Made by a program: the position numbers and the translations under genes. This document shows, piece by piece, positions 30,811-41,349 of a stretch of 64,000 bases of DNA (position 1 is its first letter; each line of letters begins with the position of its first letter). Origin of the DNA: Brachionus koreanus (lineage: Eukaryota; Rotifera; Eurotatoria; Ploima; Brachionidae); contig PJRA01000412.1 in NCBI GenBank assembly GCA_016987375.1, positions 1,695,589 to 1,759,588 on the forward strand, given 5' to 3'. The notes under the pieces were generated by a model. It was not told the DNA's origin. It saw nothing but the letters and a program-made list of their open reading frames with translations, and did not search any database.

Positions 30811-33115
30811 AGCAGATCTACCACTTCATTTTTTTCTCTTGAAAGCTTTATTTTTTTCTATAATATCTAGCCAACAAATAAAGAGAACGATTTCTGTATC
30901 CAAGACCACTGAATCGCCTAAAAAATTTTGGTCAATTTTAACAAAATTGAACAAATCTTTTTTGATGGTTTGATTATTTACTAACAACTTATCGAAACTT
31001 CAACTTAATTGAAATAATTTTTTTTAAAGATATCATTCAGTTTGATTTTAAATTTCGAAAAAATTTGGTAAAGGTCTTGTCCAATCTTATAGAAAATTAA
31101 ACTTAACTTTTGTGCCATTTTTTTTCTACACCCATTATATATTTTTTAACGGTCTTTAATTTTAATTAAAAAGTATTTAAAAATAACTTTATTTGTAACC
31201 ATTTTTGCTTCCGTTTGAATAGTCACAAACATGTTTGTTGCTATTTTGCTAATAAAATGCTTAAAATAAATCAATCATTGAAAAATTCAGAATTGTATAC
31301 AAATCAAAAATTTTATATCAAATCAAAGTCATGGCTTTGACTTGTTGGAAGAAATATAAAAATAACACGCTATGACTTTTACTTTAAAAATTCAATTTTT
31401 GACCATTTAAAGACTAGTTATGTCTTTTTTCTACTAACTTTTATACAAGTCTGAAAATGAATTATTTTAAGTTATTTAGTAAAAACTTGATAAATAAAAC
31501 CAAAAAATTATAAAATAATTTAGTAATTATTTAAAATATAGAATTTTTTTATTAAAATATGATAAATTTTTTTAAATAAATTTATAATTACTTTAAAGCT
31601 CTATTCATGACTTGTACTCTCATTGTGATAACTCTCAGTCAGTTTGATTTTTGCCTCTTGAAAAATAACACTTAAGTGTTGAGTAGTAGTCAAAAAAGGT
31701 TAAACGAAAAAACTGATCTAGATATGATATTTTCTTATACTCTATTCTATTATCTATCAATTTATCATATTGAAAATTCTCTCAAAGTTGCCATCATAGT
31801 ATTTTTTGTAGTCCAATAGTCGGCACTAATTGTACTTAACACTAATTTTGAGTAATTTAATCATTCCGCAAATTCACACATTTAATTTTTTTAAATTAAG
31901 AAAAAAATTGTGTTATTATATTAGTTGATAAGATTTTTTGACTCATAAAAACTTATTAATTGCTTATTAATTAATTTCATAAAATCAATCAAAAATTTAG
32001 CTTTCAAATTTTTTAAATCAGTTTTGATCAGATGAATTTTAAACTTTTAATTATCTACAATAATTTATGGTGTGATTTATTACCATTTGAAGTGCTTTTC
32101 CAAATCGCATAATTATTAAATAAATCAAAATATTATTTAAATAAATAACGCCAATTAGAATTTATTTAATTTTAAATTTATTACTTTTATTTATTTTCAA
32201 ATATTAAAGAGATGTGATTTAAAAAAAAACATCAAAGTAATTTTTCCATCTAAGTAACTTATTTTACTTTTAAGCAACAAAAAAAGGCTTTTTTTTTAAA
32301 TTTGAAATTTTTAAAAATTATTAGTTAAATTTTAAATTAAATTCAATGATAACTTCATTTATTCCTCGAATATATCATAAATTATTAAATAAACGATAAA
32401 GGTGATTCAAACGAGCTTCCGAAATATTAATTTTTATAATATAACTTTTTTAGAAATAAGCTGATTTAAAAATTAGAAATCTTCTAAATTTTAAAACTCA
32501 TAAAATTAAATTTAGTCAAATATGAATATTTTTATAGAAAAGACGCATTTATTTGAGCCTTATAAATATTGATTTGATCTCAAAGAATTAATATTCTTTA
32601 AAGACATTAAAAACTGTCTCTAATTTTAATAAAAAAGTATTTAAAAATAATTTTATTTGTAACTAATAAAATGCTTAAAAATTTTGGAATGACACCATTT
32701 GGCTGAGTTAACGGCAGCAGATCTTTTTCATTTAGTTAACTGACCATTAACTATTAATATTTAACAGGTTTAGTCTGATCCAATTTTGAAAATGAGATAA
32801 AAATTTGGAACATGCAAATTGAGAAAGATTCTTCAATTCAAAGAGATTAAATGTTAAAAATATCATGATGAATAACTATAATTTTTATTAAAAAGTATAA
32901 AATTTAATAAGAAATTTGACAATGGAAATATTAAGCGAAATTTAATATAAATTTCGTTGCTTTATTTGATTAAAAAACATTAACTAAAAAAGGTTTCGAA
33001 ATTTTTTTCTAGCGTGATTTTATTACTTAAAAATTTTTTAAGTATTTTTTAAATTTCATTTAATTTTCTTAGATAAAAATGAACAGAAAAATAAATTTAA
33101 AAAAAATATACAATA

Positions 33116-33345
33116 AAAGTATTCCCGGTTACAGACTGCCTGAAGTTAAAAAAAAATACCTGAATTCTATGACAACCAACCATTTCATCATTCAGAATAA
33201 TGATATTAATCCAAGTAAACTCGCGAATGGGCTAAATGGCGTTTGTTTTTATTCAAATAGATAATTTAAAAATAAAAATTTTAAAAAATTATTATTTTTT
33301 TTAATTTAAAACTTATTTTGATAGTATCGGAATAAGAAAATTTTT
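33116..33345 (+). pseudogene. Broken duplicate of the DEGS1 3' end
   Basis: ATTCCCGGTTACAGACTGCC...ACCTGAATTCTATGACAACC and a second block ACTCGCGAATGGGCTAAA repeat the last exon of DEGS1 (37133-37320) with an internal deletion and a frameshift after PEVKK. The match continues into the 3' flank: TTTTGATAGTAT at about 33318 resembles TTTTGATAATAT at about 37503. Same orientation, about 4 kb upstream of the parent gene. Confidence 0.85.
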
Positions 33346-33977
33346 CTTCAGCACTAATTCGATTTTAATTATTTTACACTTTTTATTTAAAATATGAAAA
33401 TATAAAAAATTCAAGCTTTATTTTGCTTTTAAAACATGTTATGTAAATTAAATCATTAACCTTTTTTAATAAAAACTTTTTCAATGTTTTTATAGCTTTC
33501 TTGCTTGTCTAGTGATATGATCTTAAAAAATTTTTTATATTTTTGTTTGGATTTAAATTGCAATATGATATTTTAAAAAAGTTTTAAACAATCTAAAAAG
33601 GTTTATGATTACTTTTATTTAAAATTTTATTTTAACTAAAAAAAAATAGACATGATTTTTAAATTTTTTTTATCTATTTGTTGCAAAAAAAAGTTATCCA
33701 ATACTCTTTCGTTCAAAAAATATTTTCAATATCATAAAAGCAATTTCAATATCATGATTTTTTTAGTTAAGATTTATAATTAAATTTTTAACTTGTAATT
33801 TTGATTCTTTTTGATTCTTAAAGTTAATATTTTTAATGCCTTTAATTTTTAAACAAAAGAAATGGTAAATAATTTAGACATTGTTATTTCATATTCGATT
33901 GAATTTTTATTGCTTGTAACACTTTGTTTATTTTAATTAAAATTAGTAATTTTAAAAGATGGTTCGATTGAATTTAT

Positions 33978-34009
33978 CCCCCCCCCCCAGCGTTATAATT
34001 ATAAACGCT
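33978..34009. repeat. C11 tract followed by imperfect hairpin
   Basis: Eleven consecutive C residues (33978-33988), exceptional in this AT-rich context, are followed directly by AGCGTTATAATTATAAACGCT, a near-palindrome with arms AGCGTT/AACGCT. Confidence 0.8.
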
Positions 34010-34096
34010 TGATCTATTTACCATCTAAAAAGAAAATTCAAATTAATTATCTAATTCATTATTTTGTTATTTCACAGCAATGTGTTTCTAATTTAA

Positions 34097-34143
34097 TTAT
34101 TTTTTTAGTTATATTGATCCGATCAATATAACTAAAAAAATAA
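34097..34143. repeat. Perfect 47-bp palindrome, 23-bp arms, 1-nt centre
   Basis: Left arm 34097-34119 (TTATTTTTTTAGTTATATTG then ATC), single C at 34120, right arm 34121-34143 (its exact reverse complement, starting GATCAATATAACTAAAAAAA). No mismatch over 23 pairs. A smaller 9-bp palindrome (ATTCAAATT-TAA-AATTTGAAT) follows at 34189-34209. Confidence 0.95.
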
Positions 34144-36256
34144 CAAAAAGCCATTTTTTAATTAGAATCATTAAAAACTGATAAAAAAATTCAAATTTAA
34201 AATTTGAATATTGTTACATTCTATTTGTTTTAGTTAGGATTTATTATTTACCTTGTATTTGTTATTTTTTTGATTTATTATTCCAATATAATTCTCAATT
34301 TAAATTTCTTTATTTTTGTTTTTTTATTTGATTAAAATTGTTATAACCAACTTTGACGACTAGAAACAAAGCATCCTTCAATTTTAAGATTTTTTCAGAA
34401 TAATCAATTTTTAAGAGTAAAAAGAAAAAAATTTACTTAAATTTGCTCAAATTTAATCTTATTTAAAGATAGTTTTTGATACGATATATCTTTTCTATGT
34501 AAAAAATAGCATTACAGTATTTAAATATTTAAGTTTGACATATTATAAGGTTTAAATTCTTTTGATTTTCTTTAAATTTATCAAAAAATCCTTGAATTCT
34601 TAGTTTCTGCTTAAGAATGTTTTGACTTAAAAGTACTCGACTTAATATCGAAATCGAAAAAGTTTACAACTTTTTTTGTCCTAAGGAACTATTAAGCAAT
34701 ATAAAATTTAATGTTAATATTATAAAATATCTCATTCAGCAAAAAAAATACTTAACTAATTTTCTCCATATAAGTAAATTTATAAATCAAAATATAACTT
34801 TATTAGTTTCAACAATATGAGGTGATTTTTTTTTGAATATCTAAACATTTATTTTGCTTTTTATAAAAAGAAATTAAAATTTAAAATCAGAAAAATTTTT
34901 AATTATAAATAAATATCAACGACTTTTTTATGATCATTTATTTTAAATTGGAATTTTGTTATTTTTTTCATTTTTCTGACCGAACAAAATAATTTAAGTG
35001 TATTTATGTATTGCTTATTTATCTCAACTTAATTTTATTCTAAAATATTTTTATCATTTTATTTCTATAAATGCTTAGCAAAAAAAGATTCACAAAAATA
35101 ATAATAATAAGACGTTATGTTTGCATTTTAGTATGAGAGATAAACTTTTTTATGTTTGTATATATTTTATAATTCATAATCAAAATAAAGTTCAAATAGC
35201 AATAATCTTGAATTTCTAATAATAAAAATTAAACATTTAGTGTTAAAATTTTAATAAACAATCCTGACAGAATTATTAGGTTTATTATTTTATTGAAAAA
35301 TTAGCGTGATTAAATTTTCAAAATTTAAAAAAATAAGAAACTCATGAATTTTTTTAAGGTAAAAAGCTATAAAAAAAAGTTAACTAGGCAACGGTTTTGT
35401 CCTAAATAATTTCAAATATCGTTTATTTTTTATTCATTTGCTTTTTAGCATTATACTTCTCTTTTAAAAGGTATAAATTCTGTTGTTTCGTTCATTTTTA
35501 AAAAGATTGAATTTAAATTCAGAAAATTCAAAGCCAAAGTATTCTCAAAGATTTCATATTTGATTTTGGAGAATTAATTCAGCATATTTTGATATCTTTA
35601 AAATAAATTGATTGCGAGTATAATAAGATAATTTGGGCCATGTTTACTTACTTTTTTTTTATAAATAAAATGATTGTTTATATCAAAAATAATTTTTTAG
35701 CAATTTCTACAATCTATTTTTATCATTGTGAAGAAAGATAGAAAAATTCGAAAAATTTTTTTAGATGCATCCCAGACCAAGCTAAATCTAAATATTATCA
35801 TAAAGATTTTTTGTTAAATAAAATTTGGTTGTTTGAATTAGTAAAGAAGATTTTTTTTTTAAGAGAAAATTTGTTTAAGCTGTCTATCAAATTTAAAAAA
35901 TATCGACATATTATTATGGTAAAATCATCTTTTTTCAAATCTAAATTTTTATTTGTAAATTCGCCTAATAATGTCTGAATTTATTGATCTAAATTCTTTT
36001 TATGTTTTAATGATCTAAAAATTTTATATAACAATTTTTTTCGTCTTTATTCAAACACAAGCATCTAATTTAAATTTTTAAAATAATCTTAATTAAATTT
36101 TTGTTATTTGAATAAGAATATCAATAAATGAATTATAAAATTAGTATTTATTATTGCAAATTTTTCTTTATTAAAATGAATTTTGGCTAATAAAAATTCT
36201 AATTAAACATTTAATGAAAATTTTCATTTTAAAATTTTGAAAAATTTAGATCTAAA

Positions 36257-37345
36257 ATGATGCTGAGAGAATTTCTAGATTTTTTCAGATCAAATAAGAA
36301 TGATTTTTACTGGGAGGCAACCGATGAACCCCATGCATCTAGACGAAAACAAATTTTAGGTTTCTTTTTTTAATTTTAAAAAAATTTCAATTTTTCACAT
36401 TAATTTATTTTAGCAAAATATCCCCAAATTAAAAAATTGATGGGACATGATCCAAGAATTTCGATTCAATTAACAATCATGGTCTTTGTTCAGCTTTGTA
36501 TGTCATATTTAGTGCGAAACATGTCATGGATGGAAATAATATTTCTCTCGTATGTTGTTGGTGGAACATTGAATCATTCATTATCACTTGGATTGCATGA
36601 AGTGGCCCATAATTTAGCATTTGGAGCTCACAGGCCGTTTGCAAATAGATTGATTGGATTTTTTGCTAATTTGCCTTTAGGGGTTCCGGCTTCAATTACT
36701 TTTAGAAAGTATCATCTCGACCATCATAAATATCAAGGCGACGAGCTAATTGATGTCGATTTACCAACAAAAATTGAAGGAATTTTATTTTCTTCAACTA
36801 TTGGAAAATTCGTTTTCATTGTTTTGCAACCATTGTTTTATTGTCTAAGACCTGTCATTGTCTTGCCAAAGAAAATGACGTTTTTAGAAATACTTAATTG
36901 GACCATACAAGTTGTTTTTGATTGTATCATATTTTATACATTCGGAATTAAATCACTTGCTTACCTTTGGCTAGGCACTCTTTTAGGTCTAGGCTTGCAT
37001 CCGATAGCCGGTCACTTTATTGCCGAGCATTATGTGTTTATCAAAGGCTTTGAGACATATTCTTATTATGGTCCACTTAATTTAATAACATTCAATGTTG
37101 GATACCACAATGAACATCATGATTTTCCAAATATTCCGGGTTACAGACTGCCCGAGGTCAAAAAGATAGCACCTGAATTCTATGACAACCTACCATGCCA
37201 TCATTCTTGGATAAAAGTATTATACGATTTTATTACCTGTACTGAAATGGGACCATATGCAAGAGTAAAGCGAAAAACAAAATATACTCGCGAATGGGCT
37301 AAAGCATCGGACAGGCAGTCTATGCTTGATTCCAAAACCAATTAA
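36257..37345 (+). CDS. DEGS1: Sphingolipid delta(4)-desaturase DES1-like
   Basis: Exons 36257-36359 and 36414-37345 (54-bp intron) give 344 aa; human DEGS1 is 323. The first exon encodes FYWEATDEPHASRRKQIL, matching the family N-terminus (FEWVYTDQPHADRRREIL), then AKYPQIKKLMGHDP. All three His boxes of the membrane fatty-acid desaturase/hydroxylase family are intact: HEVAHN (HxxxH), HLDHH (HxxHH) and HNEHHDFPNIPG (HxxHH). GIKSLAYLW, LGLHPIAGHFIAEHY and ETYSYYGPLN are near-identical to vertebrate DES1, and several hydrophobic segments span the membrane. The enzyme introduces the 4,5-trans double bond into dihydroceramide at the ER. Two consecutive ATGs occur (36257 and 36260); the first is used. 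The C-terminal tail is slightly longer than in vertebrates. A broken copy of its 3' end lies 4 kb upstream. Confidence 0.96.
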
Positions 37346-39404
37346 GAAAAGTGAAGGCATTTAGTTTTAATTAATTGAAACAAAATTCATTTGATTTGAA
37401 AAATAGAATTCCATTGAAGATAGTATCGGTTACTTGTTTTTTTTTAATAGAAAATTTAAACATAAAAATTTTAATAAATTATTTTTTTTTAATTCAAAAT
37501 TTATTTTGATAATATCTCGATTAGAATTTTTTCTTCTGAAATGATGCTTTTTTACTATTTACATAATATTATAAAGATAAAATATTAAAAAAAAGATATT
37601 GGAAAAAATCGATTAAAATTTTTTTATTAGAAAACAAATAGTTAAAACAATTGTAAAAAAATGAAACCGCATGTTTCAAACCTTGTATCTGAAATAAAAT
37701 CAAGTTTACAGTTTTATCAAAAACTATCACGCTAAAAAGCATAAAATTACGGTCTTAGTAGAATTTGAAAAAAATTTTAAAATTAATTTTTTAAATTTTT
37801 AGCATTCAATTTTTAATCAAGATATTGATCTTAATTAATGTTTTGTGCCGTGTGAATCATTTTTATCTTTCTGAAAAGAAGAAATTTATTTGACATAAAC
37901 TTTATTCTTGTATGAAGCAGTCAATATGTATATTTAAGGGTTTTAAAAGATCGTTAAAATATTATAATAATTCGTATTTTGAGAAAATTTCGAAATTTAA
38001 AAAAAATAATTTAATTTAATTGAAAATTTACTCATATTTTCTTCGAAATTAATGAGTAATAAATAATATCGAAATTAATATATTAAAAATTAGTTTATTA
38101 AATTTAAAAACGTAAGTTTTAATTATTTCGTGGCTTACAGATCAGTTTGGGGAAAACAATTAAATTTTATTTAAGTTTATTTTTTTATTTTATCTTATTT
38201 TTCCAATATTTAAATCATAAATGTTTGTTTTAACTTTTGTAAAATTTTATTTAGAGTTAGCTCCTTTAGAGAATATCTTAGAACATTCGAAAAAAAAATA
38301 AAAATTTTAAAAAAGAAATTAAAAAATTAATAATTTAAAGTTTAATATAATCTTAGTAATAATAATCTAAATCATATTGTTAAAATTTTTTTGGTCGTTA
38401 TTTAAAAAAAAAGAAAAGAAAAATGCTTGGATTTAATAGAAGAAAAAAAAAGAAAAATTATTATGATTTTTGATTCAACTAAGATTTCCCTCCAATTAGA
38501 GAATCGATTTGAAAATTGGTTAAACGAAATTGAAAACTTTAGTTATATTCATTTGTTAGTTGAGCAACTATGTCTACACTTTTTTCTCAACCGATCCTGA
38601 CAGATTTTTCGAAATAAAATTTGATACCATTGAATAAATTTTATAAAACTTGGTTTATGATTTCTATGGGGATGTCAAATCTTAGTTTTAGTATGTTTCT
38701 TATTACTGAAGTAAGCATTCCTAAAGCATATTTATGCATGGAAAAAAGTAGCCTAATAGCAAACTTGTCTAATTATTGATTTTTAAGTTTTGAATAAAGT
38801 TTTTTTACTGATTCGCCATTTTCAATTTGAAAAAGAATTTTTAATGTTTAAAAGTCGAAAGTATTTTGACCTAATATTTTATAGGAGTTTTTATTTAGGC
38901 TATAGAAAACAAAAATAAATTGACAAGAACATGAATTATATGACAGGCACACAAGCATAATTTTATTTCTATAAAAAAGTGAAAAAAATTTAATTATATT
39001 TTGATAGAATATGACAAACACAGTTTTTTAATAATTTAAAAAACAAATAAAAAATAAAAAACATGAAAAAACATAAGTTAATATTTTTGATGCCAATAAC
39101 TTTTTTTGATCAAGTATTTTGTTTAATTTTTTCTAAATTCCTAGAAAGTTAATTGAATACAAAAAGCACCATCTTTCTAAATGGATATTACTGAATCAAA
39201 AAAAGCAATATTTTGATTATGAATGTTGATACTATTATGTTTGTGCAAGAGTCATTTTATGCATGTTTACGCCTTTACCAACAAATTTTTGACTTTTTAG
39301 ACACTTAAAAATGCAGTACCGTGTTGGACATTCAGATTGTCATTGACAACGAGCATATGATGATCGCATATTAAAAATATTAAGGCTCAAAATAAAATTA
39401 AATA

Positions 39405-39752
39405 TCAAAACCCGCCTCTACAGGACATTTAAAAAATATTAAAACAACAGATGCCAACTTGGTGAAGAAAATGTTTGGACTCTGCAAGAGATCAAGAACA
39501 ACAAAACTGATGACCGTTCTTAATGTGGAACCAATAGAGAGAGTATTGGTAAAGAGAAAACTGTTCTTGATAATGAGATTAGCAAACAACAAATTTACAA
39601 TAACACTAATGAACAATATCCTAAATGAAACAAGAGATATAGAAAATAGAACTAGCAAAAAATCGGTGATAGATGAAATGAAAATCATCCTAGGAGAAAA
39701 AGACAATATAGAAAATATGGCAGCCAAAGCAAGTGAAAGAATAAAGCTTTAA
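39405..39752 (+). pseudogene. RTE-type LINE ORF fragment (C-terminal part)
   Basis: The frame beginning about 39405 reads PASTGHLKNIKTTDANLVKK, then MFGLCKRSRTTKLMTVLNVE, then PIERVLVKRKLFLIMRLANN. This is the region after the reverse transcriptase palm in RTE-like elements (typical TDGNLIKRMLGLSKRCRTTPLL.ALNIEP). It runs without a stop to 39752 but lacks all upstream sequence, so it is a 5'-truncated copy. It is comparatively well preserved and may be a fairly recent insertion. Confidence 0.7.
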
Positions 39753-39959
39753 AACATGCTTAACAAAAAAGAAAGCAAAGATGGGATGATGGAGTAAAAA
39801 AGATACCTTTTTAGAGAATCGAGTGAGAAAAACAGAAAAATCTTAGAACTACTCCTCAAATCATACTAAAATACATTATGTTTTTTTTAGTATTTTAAAT
39901 TTTTTTTTATTAAAACATAGCCCATGATGTGTTTTCTGAATAATAAAAATAATAATAAA

Positions 39960-40220
39960 AAATATTAATAATAAATAACCCTATTCTATCCTAGTGGATA
40001 ATGGGGAAGCGCTCATCTACTTTTCACGTACCTTTTAGAGCAAGAGCCGATTTGACACAGAGGCTACAGCATCGAGTTGATCATCTACACTTCAATTATT
40101 ACCAAGTTGAAACTAGTCCCCCATATTTTGTCATTCGAACAACAGCAATTGTAAAATTTTTTCAGACAATTTTGAGAACCATGATATGAGATCAGCCCGT
40201 ATAATCTGGTAGTTTGTGTG
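39960..40220 (+). mobile_element. Possible tRNA-derived SINE
   Basis: A GC-richer block just after the RTE fragment starts with CCTAGTGGATAATGGGG, similar to a Pol III A box (family CCTAGTGGATAAGG of some Arg tRNAs). No clean B box follows. An open frame of 62 codons from 40001 is not recognised. Confidence 0.3.
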
Positions 40221-41029
40221 CTTGTCATGCATGAGAATTTTATGTTTTTTATTATTTCATGTTTCAAGTACAATTTATGTGTTTATAACTTTTTCAAATA
40301 TATTTTCATATTGTTTTTTCACTTTTTTTAAATTTATGTTCTAAAATATTTTATCTTAGAAAAATTCTAAATGATGTTCTTTTATTTTAGTTTTACTTTT
40401 TTATGTATTCTACAACCTCATACGAGAGTTTTAAAATTTAATGACTCATCAAAACTTACCTCAAGAAACTACAAATTTTTTTTCATTTTTAATAATATCA
40501 CAGAGGCTTAGTGAAAATTTTTGTTAAGAAATGAAAATCAATTTTACAAATAATGTATTTTACCCAGGATAAGAAATTGGATCTGAAGAAAATGAGATTT
40601 TTCAGGTACTCTTGAAATACCAAATGACCCTTAGATAGTACGAAAGTATCTACATTAAGAAAAAATATTTTCAAAAAAAAAGATTCAAAATAAATTTTAT
40701 TGAAAATTTTATTTCGATTTATTTTTCGTAGAAATATCCATAAAAAAACAGTTAATCATAATCATATTTCTAACGTTTAAGTTCGACACTAACATTTTAT
40801 TATCTTTATTATCATTAATCAATTTAAAAATTTAATATTTCTTCAAATTTTAAAAGATTTTTTTATTTATATCAAAGTTTATTCTTTTTTTGAATTAAAT
40901 CTATTTAAAGCTGAGTTTTTTGTTCAATTTATTTTAAAAATTATTCGTTTATCTGATATTTAAATTCAATTTTATCAATCAAGTTCTCAATTGAAAATAT
41001 TAATTGATTTATTATTATTATTATTTATT

Positions 41030-41110
41030 GTGTAGCTGGTCGAGCCAAAGCTCCTTCAGCAAAAATAAAAAAGCTTTAAATTATATAAAAAAAGAAATAA
41101 GATAGTATCA
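41030..41110 (+). mobile_element. LINE 3'-end-like hairpin and A-rich tail
   Basis: GAGC-CAAA-GCTC (41042-41053) within GTCGAGCCAAAGCTCC, followed by an A-rich stretch. Same layout and orientation as 18789-18900. Confidence 0.4.
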
Positions 41111-41130
41111 TTAAAAATTTAAAAATAAGT

Positions 41131-41349
41131 TCAAAAATTAGATAAAACTGGAGTTTGTATAAGTGGATATAGTTGATCAATTATAAGATAATAACCGCAC
41201 AATGGAGTAGGATATGTTATATCTCTAGATTCAAAGTTGAGTTTAAACTCGTTCACAAGTCGACAGGTTAGGGGAATTTGTTTCTGTAGACTTCTTCTAA
41301 TACAGCTCTCGCCTAAATCAAACAAACGGTTATCGACCCTATGCAGATT
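41131..41349 (-). other. Unrecognised open-frame fragment, probably mobile-element derived
   Basis: On the minus strand a stop-free frame of about 73 codons reads LHRVDNRLFDLGESCIRRSL, then QKQIPLTCRLVNEFKLNFES, and ends PLIQTPVLSNF. Amino-acid composition is protein-like (balanced charges, several Cys, Arg, Pro) and the DNA is GC-richer than its surroundings. I do not recognise the family. No start or splice context supports a host gene. Confidence 0.35.

Larger units (their letters stand above)
30058..36256. other. Intergenic between heat-shock gene and DEGS1
   Basis: About 6.2 kb without a host gene. Recognisable content: broken Tc1/mariner-like transposase (30380-30810), assembly gap (30501-30542), DEGS1 3' duplicate (33116-33345), C11 tract and hairpin (33978-34009), and palindromes at 34097-34143 and 34189-34209. 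From 34.3 to 36.2 kb I see only AT-rich sequence; the last part should contain the DEGS1 promoter. Confidence 0.6.
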
